Assembly (NCBI GenBank): GCA_916613615.1
Contig: OU744725.1
Span: forward strand, 9,716,708-9,780,707
Length of the DNA stretch: 64,000 nt
Reading direction: 5' to 3'
Source: Steromphala cineraria
Taxonomy: Eukaryota > Mollusca > Gastropoda > Trochida > Trochidae
The translations under genes were made by a program, and so were the position numbers. The notes beneath the pieces were generated by a model. The model did not search any database. It saw only the letters and a program-made list of their open reading frames with translations, and had not been told where the DNA came from. This document shows, piece by piece, positions 37,161 to 50,111 of the stretch; positions within the stretch are counted from its first letter, which is position 1, and each line of letters begins with the position of its first letter.

Positions 37161-40100
37161 TAGTCCGGTAATTTTATCAGAGTACCCACCACAAATTGCA
37201 ACAGAAATTATTTCAACTGATTTACACTCTATGGCTATCCCTTTATGACATATAGAAAATCTAGGAAAATCTAAGTAGTGGATCAAGGTCAAATTTTGCT
37301 TTCAAGGTCATAGGGGTCACGTGAACAGATTTCGTATCAGGTTTATTTATATTTTCCTCTTATATGTATCATGTTGCATATCAAAAGAAAGCTAATTGTT
37401 TTTCCTTTTCAAATATGTTGCTTATGATAGTCTACTACACAACATATTGTTATAAATACAAATATTTAATTTTGAATCATGTTTTGACATTGTGCCATTG
37501 AATCCTACTGACCACAGGTCCGTATGACATCTTTTGCACATTAACAACCGCAACTTTTATCAGAAATTTTTTTTTGGACCAAGTATTGTTCAAAACCATC
37601 TAAATGTCACTTCATAGGAATATATCACCAACATACTTCTACAGGTTGATGTCACATGTTTTTCAATGTGAAATATTCAGGGAATGATAAGCTGAGGTTA
37701 GAGGTCTTTACTTGGAAGCATCATATCCCTTCTCTTTCCAATTCTGAGTATCTATAGTTAGATTATTATGTTTGAAAGAGTTTAATGTGACAGCAGCATA
37801 AAGAAATTTAATTTTTTAAGAAGGCACGGTGTCTTTGTGTACTTAGTCACAAGGATTTAATGTTGCCCTCATAACTTCCATAAGTATTCGTAGAGCATGA
37901 GGTGCCCCCGATTCAGTGCAAGTATCTTTAAATTGTTATTATCCCCCGCCGCGCGATTAGCGCGAAGCGGGGGATATAGTATTCGGCAGCGTCCGTCCGT
38001 ACGTACGTACGTGCTTCCCCTGGGGAAGACCTTTGGCTGATTAGATTTTGGTGACCTTGACATTATTTTCAAGGTCACAGCGGAACTTTGAATTTTTGGA
38101 CATGTGAACTTGCATGTTTACCCTTGTTAGCACGATATCTCAAGAACTTTCAACTGGATTCTCTTCATATCTTACATATACCTTCCCTTTGGAGAAGACC
38201 TTGACCTTCATTTCAAGGTCATTACGAGACTTTGACATTTTACCCTTGTTAGCAGGATATCTCAAGAACCATTCACTGGATTCTCTTCATAGCTTACACA
38301 ATGCATCTTATTGGGAAGGCGCCGGGCCCAGTCGATTTTGGTAAACCTTCAAATTATTTTCAAGGTCACAGTTTATAGATTTCGTGACCCTCTGACAACA
38401 AATAAGAGGCCACAGCCAATAATTGATTGATAATTTGCGGCGGGGGATTATGTCACCTCAGTGACAAACACTTGTTTGTATAAAAACTCATATATAATAC
38501 AGGTTCTTGTTTGTATACTCAAAGATATCCAGAGACAGCGAACCAAAGTTTTTTCTAATGTTTTGATATTCATATTTATCCAAAGTGATGTATCAATATA
38601 TTAAATCTTTTGAGAGACCCATCGTCCATTCCACAGGAATTGGTTGAGTTGAAATAGGAAAAGCTAAAATATCTATGGGATACATTGCTGCTACACATTT
38701 GCTGTTTGTATGTGGGAGGAACCTTTGCACCTCAGGGATAATGAATTTTGGCCCTGCCCCCTCAAAATGGCTATGTAGGCTAATCTCTAAAACCTTAAGA
38801 TGACTTTTTTCCAATACCAGCATAAGAAATTCGAATTCATATTTTGAGGATATCAGAATTGTTTTTGGAAGACTAAAGACTATACATTTCATATTAATAG
38901 TGTGTTGCATGGCGATTAAGTAAGAGTTTTTGTTTGACTGGTATTCAAGCAGCTACCTTGAGTTTCGGTCAGGCCTGATTCCATTTTACGGTTTGACTTG
39001 TGTTCAAGCAGTTACCTTGAGTTACGGTCAGGCTATAGCTAGAGTATAGTTTTAATATTTTGCCTAGTGTTTGACTTGGCATATATGGGGAAGTGAATGT
39101 AGGGATGAGGTAGGGTGAATATAGCTGGCGTTATAATCCATAAATTTGCTATTAAGATTATTTGGAGCTTTATCCAGACTCGATTCCTAATGTAAAATGT
39201 TCCAATTTTGGGCTAATATCGATTAACCTTTTAATCTTTCTTCTTCAAAGGTAAAATGAAGGAACATTAAAATTGTATGTAGATTAATATATTTGACAGT
39301 TAAATATTATGTATTGTAAATTTGAAGATTACCTGTGCAAACTATACTAGAAACCCTATTTGCAAAGTTTTATAAACTGAACTGTATTCATCATTCTTAA
39401 AGATACGGCATCCAAGTTTAGCTACAGAGTCAATTGACTCTGGGTTATTGACAGTTTGAAGCACATGTTTCCTTCTTCTATCAATGAATAGTTCATTGTA
39501 AAAAACACTCCCTTTATCTTAAAAAGCATCAAACAGAATTAACATCTTATATGAGAAGATGGAATAAATAACTGTTACCTGATATTTCCACTGAGTTCAA
39601 AAGTTGTTAAACAATCTTTTGCTAAGCAGGTATGTTTTAGTTATACAGATGCAGCAATATCCATCTTAGTATTTTTTGTATTAATATAACCGTGTGCACA
39701 ATTATGATATACATAATATTTTTAGACCTTCCTAAGATTTGGTCTTTGGAAGTACATCTCCAAAAATATTCAGTTTGTAATATATATATGCTTCTCAACA
39801 TTAATCAAATAAGTACAATGTAAATCTACATTTCCTGAATGTTCACATCCAGTCCATACATTAGCTGTTTTAAAAGCTCTTCTTGTTGAAAACGATACAG
39901 TATATGCACTTTTATCACTTTTCTATGATGCAGAGAGTATTACGTAGATTGATTCACTTTAGGTATTGTCAGTTTAGTAACTACAGCACTGATAAAGTAC
40001 TCACGGAAGTAGAAATAAAATGGTTTTTTTTGGCGTTAATTTTTTTAGTACTCGACAAATGTAAATAATTCTTCCAGTTTTTCGCAACTAGGCCTAATGA

Positions 40101-41260
40101 AATCATTGCAAAAATAAACTTTAAATTACCTTTGTTCATGAAAAACTGCCCAGAGTTTGCATATTTTCAATACATTTCGAAACCTGCTATAGTTTATGTC
40201 ACTCTCAGCCATGCATTAAACCCACAACGTTCTTTTCACCTGAATTTGCAGTTGCACGTGCGTTGCCACAGCAACTCTACAATTGACAACAAAAGTTATG
40301 AATAAACTCGTAAGAATAGTATTTTGTAACACGCATTTATGTCTGTAAACTCAAAGGAAACAACTTTTTTTCAACTATTTTATGAATTTAAAAAAGTAGG
40401 CAGCTCATGCCATGAATATCTGTATTTCAATTTCTTAATTCTGACATTCCTTTGGAAAGCAACGTTCGTACAAGCCTGAATTTAAAAGCCCTGAACATAG
40501 GCGCATGACCTTAAAATCCTGTTTTAGCCTTCAAAAGCCTGAACATGACAAGAAAACCTTGAAAAAGCCTAAAAAGTCACTAATAAGTTTATTTGCTTCT
40601 GTCTGGTGCAACACAAATTTGGAGTTATTTTTTTATTATGTTAATACATCCATAAACCGTTTTGTGGTTTCACTATTTCTCATTTGGGACTTAGTCCCAA
40701 GGTCAGTCGGGTTTGATCTCACTTGAATTAATGCCCTGATATTTGCCATAAAGGCTTGAAAATGACCTCTAAAAGCCTCAAATTTGTTTTGAAAGATTGA
40801 ACGAACCCTTAAAGGAAAGGGGAAAAAAGAAATTATATTGTGACTGTATTATAAATCTTTGAGAACAATGTGTAGGCATATACTGCAATAATAAGTCTCT
40901 TACCTTAATCTGAACATAAAGATAAAACAAGGTTTAAAATCAAATATTTTGATTTTATAACAATATGTTATATTGTAGACTAATATAAATGACATATGTG
41001 AAAAGGAAAAACAATTAGCTTTCATTTGATATGCAACATGATACATACAAGATGGAAATATAAATAAATCTGATTCGAAAGCTGTTACCGTGACCCCTAT
41101 GACCTTGAAAGCCACATTTGACCTTGATCCACCACTTAGATTTACCACGTGATTTTCTATATGTTATAAAGGGATAGTCATAGAGTGTAAATCAGTTGAA
41201 ATCATTTCTGTTGCAATTTGTGGTGGGTTGACTGAATATTTTGCTAGAATTACTGGACTA
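37161..41260. mobile_element. 4.1-kb element with about 330-bp terminal inverted repeats
   Basis: 37161-37485 and 40925-41260 are inverted copies, clearly over 80% alike by eye, beginning TAGTCC(G/A)GTAATT. Shared inner blocks include ACCACAAATTGCAACAGAAA and CAACTGATTTACACTCTATG. TTG flanks both sides (37158-37160 and 41261-41263), a possible 3-bp target duplication. The interior has no recognisable transposase. It carries a CCCCCGCCGC repeat (37943-38477), a 60-bp duplication near 38940-39035 and an area rich in AAAGCCT motifs (40.5-40.8 kb). It is absent from the partner position in copy A. It could be a foldback transposon or two inverted insertions of one repeat. Confidence 0.65.
37943..38477 (+). 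repeat. CCCCCGCCGC-ended interspersed repeat, nested
   Basis: The left end forms a G+C-rich hairpin (CCCCCGCCGCGCG paired with CGCGAAGCGGGGG), then GTCCGTCCGTACGTACGTAC. The right end reads GCGGCGGGGGATTATGTCAC. Inside, TTCAAGGTCA blocks recur and a unit ending TTTCAAGGTCA is duplicated (about 38041-38230). The layout resembles the nested repeat at 58.8-59.8 kb. Non-coding. Confidence 0.6.
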
Positions 41261-41263
41261 TTG

Positions 41264-43230
41264 TCATTTCGAGATAGATGCAGTTTCAAGATAAATAATT
41301 CATTTCCAAGTCACTTGAATATGCCTAGTTAAATAAGATATATCATCAGTTAGTATATATAGAAATGGTAAGTGCTACCGCCTCTGTCTAAATAAGTTAA
41401 TAAACATAGACCCATTGGCCCAGTATGTTATCGGGCTTCATATGTATTTTGCTTTAGGGCGTGGAACCTGAGAGAAAATGAATTCAAAAGTCGCGAGAGG
41501 CGTACAGTTAGAATTACGTCTTTACAAGACACATCTGAGAGAAAGACGCTGCCATAGTTTTCCGAAGGACTGACAGTTATCAAATTGTTACCCGTTATGT
41601 AATCCAGGGCTCCCCCTTTGATAAAGACAGAAGCAATACCCCTGAGCATTATTTTCTTCTTCTTCTTCTTCTTCTTCTTCTTAAGAACTTAAATACATTG
41701 TAATCTTAAAAACAGTCTCATTGAGCAAAGTTTACTTAAAAAATGCTCCTTATCTCCTTAAAATACTGACGAATTTGAGATTAAAAATCAGACAAATGCG
41801 CCTATTCTTCTAGCCTCATGGGAAAATTTTTAATCCTTCAAAATATTCACAGCAGAAAGCTATTCTAAGCAGATCATAGGAAATGAGTTCATCCTATACA
41901 AGTTAATCGTTTACAATCCTCAGTTTTTAATCGTATTGATGGAAACAGTTGAACATTCTGTACAATACATACTGTACAGGATAATTATTCAATGAGCTAG
42001 AACTTCTGAGTTCTGGTCCGTAAACACAATCCTTAGTTGATTTTCCATTGAAACGTTTAAAGAATGAAGTCACACACACAAAGAGACTGACCGACCGTCA
42101 GAGGGAAATAATTTCTATATCCCGTGAAAATGTTGTTGAGGATAATTTCTTTGTCTTCAATGTGTAAAAACATAGAGATATAATATTGAAATATTGAAAT
42201 ATATTTGTTAGTTTTTTAAACAGTGTCCACTACTGCTGTCACCATCTCCACTTCAACCTACTCGTATATTGGGTATAACCTTTTCCGACTTAGCTTCCCA
42301 GAACTCTTACCCATATTTTACTCCTAATAACTTTGGGGATATAATTTTCGAAGTTCACATTCAAGGTCAAAGAGCAAGGTCACGTGTTATAAAATCACAT
42401 TTAAACTCGGTAACTTGAAAGTGTTCTTTTGTATGTTATTTTGTAAATATCAGCTATTGGGGTATGAATCAAAAAGGTTTCCGCTAGAATCGGTCAAAGA
42501 TCACGACTTGGCATTGTAATGTAAAAATGCTTTATTTCAACTATCTACATTTGTAATCGTTACATTTTGTTGTACTCAATAAGTGACATAGCTGATAATA
42601 ATAGTTGACATAGTGACTTGCGATAACTATTGATGATAAAATATTATTTATGAACCCTCTGGCAACTTAAACATAAACTGACATACATGTAAAGAGTGAC
42701 TCATTTTTACTTTCCGCTTATGCCTTAAATATTGCATAAGCCGCGCAAATTCACACACTCACTAATTTTTACTTCTTGTAGACACAGTTATTAAAATGAA
42801 ATTGCCATTACTGATTACGTCACATGGTAACTGATTAAATAAAGAAAAGAAAAAGGATTGATATCTTATTGGTTTTCTCCTAGTGCAATATGTTCCTTTT
42901 GAATGCCTTCGATCTAGCTACCCTAGTGCGAACGAAGAGGATAACGGCACATTCCCGGTTAATTTTATTACCTAATATCAGTTTGATGCCTGAAGTTTTA
43001 TTTGCCTTTTTTGCTACATTGTACGTTGATTGAATAAAACTAGTATTGAAGACAATTTCAAACATGATTTTAAATTTGGTGCCTTAATGGAAAATGTGTC
43101 AGAGAATTAATTCCAGTTAAGTTGGTGTCAGTCTGTTCCAGCATGCCAACAAAATATTTACATTAATTAATTAAACTTTGAAAATGTCAATTCATGGGCA
43201 CAGTTACCATGTTAAACCACGTTTTGTATT
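41264..43230. other. Non-coding; duplication copy B with a TTC microsatellite
   Basis: 41395-41470 resembles 50104-50170 (hairpin A(G/C)CCATTGG(C) followed by TTTTGCTTTAGGG), so a fragment of that repeat family is present. 41654-41682 is a TTC tract. 42410-43205 is the partner of 23.4-23.9 kb. No gene is supported. Confidence 0.55.
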
Positions 43231-43742
43231 CAGAACGCTCACCAAATAAAGAGGATCTGTACAATATCTGCAGGACACATGAATAATGCTCAAAACATGT
43301 GCAAACTCTATGTATTCAGAACGCTCACCACATAAAAGAGGATCTGTACAATATCTGCAGGACACATGAATAATGCTCAAAACATGTGCAAACTCTATGT
43401 ATTCAGAACGCTCACCAAATAAAAGAGGATCTGTACAATATCTGCAGGACACATGAATAATGTTCAAAACATGTGCAAACTCTATGTATTCAGAACGCTT
43501 ACCAAATAAAAGAGGATCTGTACAATATCTGCAGGACACATGAATAATGCTCAAAACATGTGCAAACTCTATGTATTCAGAACGCTTACCAAATAAAAGA
43601 GGATCTGTACAATATCTGCAAGACACATGAATAATGCTCAAAACATGTGCAAACTCTATGTATTCAGAACGCTCACCACATAAAAGAGGATCTGTACAAT
43701 ATCTGCAGGACACATGAATAATGCTCAAAACATGTGCAAATT
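43231..43742 (-). repeat. 87-bp tandem array, six units
   Basis: Units start at about 43231, 43317, 43404, 43491, 43578 and 43665; spacing is 87 bp except for one 86-bp unit. Units differ by only a few bases. Since 87 is a multiple of three, the minus strand stays open across the array, with a 29-residue unit beginning FAHVLSIIHVSCRYCTDPLL in a 212-codon frame. There is no splice or promoter evidence and the flanks are not coding, so I treat the frame as a by-product. A single decayed unit sits at 23930-24015 in copy A. Confidence 0.9.
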
Positions 43743-43903
43743 GGTCATATACACATCGTAGACACCCGTTTATAATACGACATCGGGTCCGCACTTCAAT
43801 AAAGTTATGAAAACTACCAGCACTCTTTACTATTGTTAACAATATATTTTATAAACGGGCTTCGGAATAGCATGTACAAAGTTAGTAATGAGTGTCAAAC
43901 CAT

Positions 43904-44251
43904 TTAAAGGGGCAGTAGTACGTTCTTAAGGAGAGTATATGGCGATGTCAGGAAAATGAAAATAAATGGTTCCAATTCAAAGACGATGTATTTAAACTAA
44001 ATGAAGCAACAATAATTCAAATATATTATGTAACGTTAAGCCATGCGATTCCTATATCTAACACAAACTGAATTAAGGGTGTTTACACAAAATGGCGTCC
44101 AGTGGACTTTATGAGAATCTTCATACTTTGCCCTCTGACTATGGATGACTGATTTGTGTTATGAGATTTTTACACTATCAAAACTATACATTTAGCATTA
44201 ACATACAAATATATATGAAATATTCAAAAAAACGTGCTACTGCCCCTTTAA
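43904..44251 (+). mobile_element. TTAA MITE (GGGGCAGTAGCACG family), copy 6
   Basis: Full-length copy with TTAA at the left (43904-43907). Its right TTAA (44248-44251) is shared with the next copy. Confidence 0.9.
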
Positions 44252-44611
44252 AGCGGCAGTAGCACGTTTTTTTGACATTTTATATTTTAAATTTTTCACA
44301 GATAATTGTAAGTTAATGCTAAATGTATTACTTTGACAGTGTCAAAAATCTCATTATACAAACCAATCATTCATAGTCAGAGAACAAACTTTATCGATTC
44401 ACATAAAATCCTTTGGCAGCCATTTTTGTGTGAACACCTTTAATTCATTTTGTGTAAGAAAAGGAATCGCATGGCTTAACGTTACATAATATATTTGATT
44501 TATTACTGCTTTGTTTAGTTTTGCTACATTGTCTTTAGATTCGAACCATTTATTTTTATTTTCCTAACATCATCTTATATTCCCCCTTAAAACGTGTTAC
44601 TGCCCCTTTAA
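44248..44611 (-). mobile_element. TTAA MITE (GGGGCAGTAGCACG family), copy 7
   Basis: Inverted copy starting TTAAAGCGGCAGTAGCACG immediately at the TTAA that closes copy 6; its own right TTAA is 44608-44611. The two MITEs lie tail to tail with a single TTAA between them. Confidence 0.9.
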
Positions 44612-45272
44612 GCTACAAGCACTCTTTGCTATTGCTTACATTATGTTTCGGAGAAACTTATTTGTGCTAAAGTCCTTACCGTGGTTGTCTAAAATCAGAT
44701 TATAGTGTCTGGTACTGAAGATACGGTAAAGGTGTTTTCATCCATATATCTTATCTGTTCTGATTCCATTAGTTGCTCCTGGGTATATCAACTTTAACAG
44801 AAAATCTCATTTAAGAATATCCAACCAGACATCTGATTCAGTTGCGCTTGCGCTTGTTAACCACTTTATCTTCAAGGGCTTTCTGATTTTGGCTCAAATT
44901 CTACCACAAGCTTTCTGTCGATCAGGACAAAATACAGTTTATGATGAAATCGTATATTAGAAAAGCTTCATTGTAATATATACTGAGCACCAAAAGAAAC
45001 GCGATACAAGAAGATTCACGAAACATTTTAGTAAGCCAAACATGGAAACAACTCATTTGACCCGTTTTTCCGTGCATCCATCTGTCCGAGTTAAAGGGGA
45101 CAGTTTTTCTGAGAAACTGTTTAAGTAGGATAACCAAACTTGTTGTTTGTCTTCAGGGTATCACTAGTTTGATGAGGTTCGAAAATCAGAAGCGCACAAT
45201 TATTTTTATGGTGTGTTTTTTACTCTTTTTTATTTTTATTTACTCTTATTTTTGCTTTATTCCAGGGTGCCT
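44612..45272. other. Non-coding; duplication copy B with a Tc1-like end
   Basis: 44620-44910 is the partner of 24.1-24.4 kb. TATACTGAGCACCAAAAGAA at about 44980 looks like a Tc1-type terminus, but no matching right end or transposase reading was found. Confidence 0.5.
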
Positions 45273-45637
45273 TTAAAGGGGCAGTAGCACGTTTTTTGAT
45301 AATTTTATATTTCAATTTTTTTTACTGATAATTGTAAGTTAATGTTTAATGTATTATTTTGACAGTGTCAAAAATCTCATTACACAAGCCAATCATCCAT
45401 AGTCAGAGGACAAAGTATGAACATTCATATAAAATCCATTGGCGGCCATTTTGTGTGAACACCTTTTATTCATTTTGTGTAAGAAAAAGGAATCGCATGG
45501 CTAAACTTTACGTTATATATTTGAGTTATTACTGCTCCATTTAGTTTAGATACATTGTCTTTCAATTGGAACCATTAATTTTCATTTTCCTGACATCACC
45601 TTATGATTCCCCTAAAAACGTGCTACTGCCCCTTTAA
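45273..45637 (-). mobile_element. TTAA MITE (GGGGCAGTAGCACG family), copy 8
   Basis: Full length with TTAA at 45273-45276 and 45634-45637. Same orientation as copies 2 and 7. Confidence 0.9.
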
Positions 45638-48008
45638 CCAAATTGGCTGGGCGTCTTCAGGATTTCAATATATTGTTGGAATTTGAAACAGAGAATTATG
45701 CAATTATATTTTACAGAATAAAGCCCTTGTAGGAGCTACACAGAAAACTAATTAAGCGGAGGGGTTGATAACTATGTGTTCTTGTTGAAATTGATTTCAT
45801 TCTTCGACACATTTCTGAAATTATTGAAATCTTTGAAGGAAAAACTTAAACTTACTGAATGTCATCACAATCTACGTTTCTCTATTTCAGACAATCTATT
45901 GTGATTGCACCTAATGAGTTAATGCCAGGTGACTTAAAGTGTATTTATTGGATTTGCGTGTTCTTGTGCTTCTTATACTGTCTATACTTTAGGCTTATCC
46001 TTTCATCCTTATCCTATACATATGGAAAGAAAGTTTTCCTGAATCTATGGGCCTGGAATCTCTAACTATATGCATTAACGCAATACCATCCAGGAATTAA
46101 ATGTGTGAATGATGGAGATACCTTTGTCAAGATCAATTTCATCTTTTTGTATTGAAGAAGTTATAACTGTCGACTTGGAATCATGTATTGATTTTATATT
46201 GATAATATAATGCATTATATATTATTACCAAAAAATGTTCTGTTATAATGGTACAATTGAACAAACCCATAAACCGCCAAGCAAAAAATTAAAAATTCAA
46301 ATTATTTAATGCCTGTTTTTGCAAAAGTGCGTCTGTATTTGGACATAAACCTTTATTAGTTGCATTTTATCTGGCGTGTTTCGGTGCGGTTTAACCATTA
46401 CATCTACACATTCGGATCAGGGAAAGGTTAACAAGAATAAACCGTTATATTTGAAAACCTGATATACTACAGTGGATTTATAAAGGACGCTTGATCTCTA
46501 TAAATAATAACTCATTTTGATATCTTAATTAATTTTTAAAAGTTCTTATTGATGAAAAACTGGTTAGATTTCCCTGATTTCGTTATTCAATACCTCAGCA
46601 ATGGTTATGCTTGCCAAGTTTCATCAGTGTTCTGCACATGCACAAGACAGCAGAAAACGATGAAAAGGTAATTATCTTCAAAAGATTATTCCTCTGTCAT
46701 GATTCTGGTATCTAAACAATGAAATGACCTTGGTGAAGTGAATAATGATAAACATTAAGTAGAAATAATATGATATAAGAAGTTGTCGAACTAAAAATGA
46801 ATAATGCTCTAGTTTTCAAATAACATAAGTCGACTGAACATAAAACATGAAAAATCCAACAATAGCAATAGTTAAAGCAGTTTTGTCATTAAATAATGAT
46901 TCATGATATCCTTATAGATACTATTTAAACCTAACTTTGTATTTTAGAGCGAAACAAAGAAACGACTATTTTTATAGTCATAAATTTGCATCCATGTTTG
47001 TTTTCAAGGGCTATGCTGACAACATATTAAGATAGTGTTTACTCTTATTTGATGCATGATAGACGCACTTTGACTGATATTCACAATTTAATTAATTTGA
47101 CTGTTTATAGCTCAAATACACAAAATTCCAAATACAAAAAGTCTTGTTAAAACTGACTTTCAACATTACATGAGTATAAATTATTTGAAACATTGAAGAA
47201 GGGAACATGTACTTACATGTAGCTATTGGTTAGATGATCAAGAAATTCTATATTTAACATTTTGTTTTATATCAAAATTCAAAACAAAGCAACGATGATG
47301 ATTAGCTATTCCTTTCTTTTGAAATGTCAAATATTATCACGATAAAATTACAAAGAACTTTCGATTTAATTTTTCCGAAATCATGATCCTCTAATGACAT
47401 CTATGTTAATATACAATATGAAGTTGATAGCTTTTGATATTTAGAGCCGTTCTCAGATAATTCTTTGTAATGCAAATTCAACTCAAAAGTAATACTCATA
47501 GATACTGTTTCTTTTAAAGAATCCAAAAATACTTTGTGTTAAAACTAGGTCACTGAAATGTTGATGTAACAATCCTGTAATGAAATTTTGAAACTTCCAA
47601 TTGTTCTTAATCCAGCCATAGAAGATCTTTAAAGTAAGTTTGTTGAGGTTCATTAACCTAATTTGATACCATGGCATCTTAACCTTTCTATTCTAATATG
47701 ATGACATTCGGCGTGATATGGGCTCGAGTTTCAATTATGATAGTTTATCAAAGCTCATCATTTTGAACATTATTCAAAATTACACCAGTATTCACTCTGC
47801 CCTGAGCGGCATCCAATTCTATCTGTCGGCAAAATCGAATTTAAGGTTCTAATTTCTAGTGAATTACCTCACGAATTCTTCTAGTTTCAAGATGTTTCTA
47901 ATTAATTTGATAAAGTTGAGTTGTTGGCAGCTAAAAGAATGTGTCATAAAGTTCTGTCGTTGATGACATAACTCCATACGGATCTCAATGAATGATCTCT
48001 TCATGAAC
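45638..48008. other. Non-coding spacer, duplication copy B
   Basis: No gene, splice-flanked exon or bounded repeat could be supported. Partner sequence in copy A (24.4-25.6 kb) was not aligned with confidence. Confidence 0.4.
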
Positions 48009-48142
48009 AATAATGCTGAGGAATATATGGATGACAACTTCTTTGTTCATTGTATTGCATACAATGAACAAAGAAGTTGTCATCCATATATTCCTCAGCA
48101 TTATTGTCATCCCAACTTCTAAAATGCCTCTCAAAGAAGTTA
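48009..48142 (+). mobile_element. Foldback retroelement end, copy 2, with 11-bp target duplication
   Basis: 48009-48105 is a perfect 97-bp palindrome centred at 48057, using the same outer sequence as 1394-1590 (AATAATGCTGAGGAATATAT). The single-copy tail to 48142 (CCCAACTTCTAAAATGCCTC and on) matches 1591-1627. Flanks TCTTCATGAAC (47998-48008 and 48143-48153) are an 11-bp duplication. The central segment of copy 1 (1444-1545) is missing here. Confidence 0.8.
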
Positions 48143-48349
48143 TCTTCATGAACAGTTCAAAAATAAATAAACATCGACTGAGCACAGAAAGACAAAAGGC
48201 ATCAATACAAATATTACATTATTATGGTTTGATATGGTCAATACAAAGGTATTCTTCAAATAAATGATAATAAAAGTTACCTTGAAAAAAGGCCTTATTG
48301 TAATCGTTTATCGCCTGTCTTGTGTTATCACCGATTTTAAGTGAACAAG

Positions 48350-48611
48350 GTGAGGTGAGGTGATCTGTGGTTTACCGCCGCTTTCAAGAGTATTTCACTT
48401 ATATCGCGGCTGATAGTATTATTGCAAGTAGGAAGCCCGCAACACCATTGTGGCTATGAATTGCCGTGAAACCTGCGAGCATCGGCTGGAACTAGCGAAC
48501 CAGAGAACAGTTCTCTCCTGCAGACAAAGTTGCCGAGCCCCTGACGGGATTCGAACCACGGACCTCCTGATCCGAAGCCGAACGCGCTAACCAATGCGCT
48601 ATCCCGCCCCC
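48350..48611 (-). mobile_element. tRNA-derived SINE, copy 2
   Basis: Minus-strand head GGGCGGGATAGCGCATTGG, A-box and GGTTCGAATCCC B-box are present. The mid-body is shortened by about 60 bp compared with copy 1. The tail has GGTGAGG repeats. A 70-codon minus-strand frame that runs through the head is a SINE by-product. Confidence 0.85.
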
Positions 48612-50110
48612 TTGAGTAAGCAATGAGACCACACTTTCGAATATCACTTCTGGCGTATACGCATATCTATTAAACGCAAAATCATTAACAATATACTTTT
48701 TCAATATTCACAGTAAGGCATTTGCGTTGATGATGTCTCCATTTTAATTTAATTTACATACACATATTAAACCCTCCCTAAGAATAATTGCGGGCGATTA
48801 TTCAAGGATTTACGGTGTGTCATTCAATATCTATTATTGGTGGTTCAACAAGCGCTATTGAAAACATTTCCAGATTTAATTGGAATGTGAAGGAATCACT
48901 TACGGAATATAATGACGACGGAGATCTCTTATTTAAGACAAAACAATATCATCCTGAATGATTGCACGTAAAAATAGGATTTGGCGAGCGTGATACCTTG
49001 TCTTTGCCATTCTGACTGCTTTAGATAAGTTTCCAAAATTACGTTGACTGATTGTGGCGCGTCTCAATTTTTTTCATTATCACGATTTGATCACCTGATG
49101 TTACTTGACAACGGCGATTGGCTCCAAATTTATTCTTTCCGTTATTTTCGATTAATCTCATTTAAATGACATTTAATAAAGTGTGCCATATGTGACCAAC
49201 AGCTCACGGAGAGGCCCTTTAATGGTGCTTACATGTCTACAAAACATTTCTCAGCTGTGATATCGTCTACAATGATTGAATATTTGTCATAAATTTGTCA
49301 TATTGATTACAAATCATTCGTTAGATGTTTTCAGCATGTTTATTGTTGTTGTTAAATTTGATCTTGTCATCGACATAGAAGAGACCTTTGTTTAGGCTGT
49401 TTCTTTTTGATCAGAGATATCAACAACAGTTAACTTCTTATTATGATTTGTTTTACTTCTCATGTACACGTAGCCGTATCTTGCACTGCATTTGACCTCC
49501 AAAAAGGAATTGACAAGAATGAATGAATGTTTTTACCCTGCAATTGGTTTGACAAAGTCTTTTCTCATAAAATAGCACTAGCTATTTCGGGAAAGTTGGC
49601 ATATATTCATCTCTCCTAGTAGGGTAAAAGAAATGTGCAGAATTGAAAAATATGGATAAATAGTATTCCGCAAACAGTCAGATAAATTCTGATATTGGAA
49701 AATGGCCGAGTTCAAAACATGGAAACTTGTAACAATTCTTATATAAACGAAATTTATTCGCACTGCACCCCTCCTAGTAGGATAGAAGACATGTGCAAAA
49801 TTTAAAAACATTCGGATGAATAGTTTTTTTCCCGAAATAGGTCGGACAAATTTAAAACATGGAAATTTAAGATACTAATATTAACAAAATTAGTTTGTCG
49901 GGGGTAGAACAAAGTGTTTAAGGTAACAATATCGAGCTTATAATTTTTTGTAATACTCATATACTTGATCTTGCACAGAGTAGAGCCTTTGATAAGAACA
50001 CAATTTTAGCAAAACATCAGAGAACGACTAACTCCTCTTCACGAATTTAATCAACACGGGAGAGGATATCACCGAGAGGGAACTCCCATCCAGAGTAAAA
50101 CGTAAAAAAT
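48612..50110. other. Non-coding; contains a two-unit 170-bp-class repeat
   Basis: 48880-48965 resembles 25600-25680. 49605-49690 and 49770-49860 share CTCCTAGTAGG(G/A)TA(A/G)AAGA and AACATGGAAA, about 165-175 bp apart. A possible single end of the AGAGACACTCCG MITE lies at about 49199-49215. No gene. Confidence 0.45.
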
Positions 50111-50111
50111 A

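Noticed and set aside
43204..43842. 212-residue Cys/His repeat protein
   Set aside because: The frame is open only because the 87-bp unit is a multiple of three; there is no splice, promoter or flank support.
48492..48704. 70-codon frame with a tRNA-like, bacterial-looking translation
   Set aside because: It runs through the SINE head and its flank; no gene.
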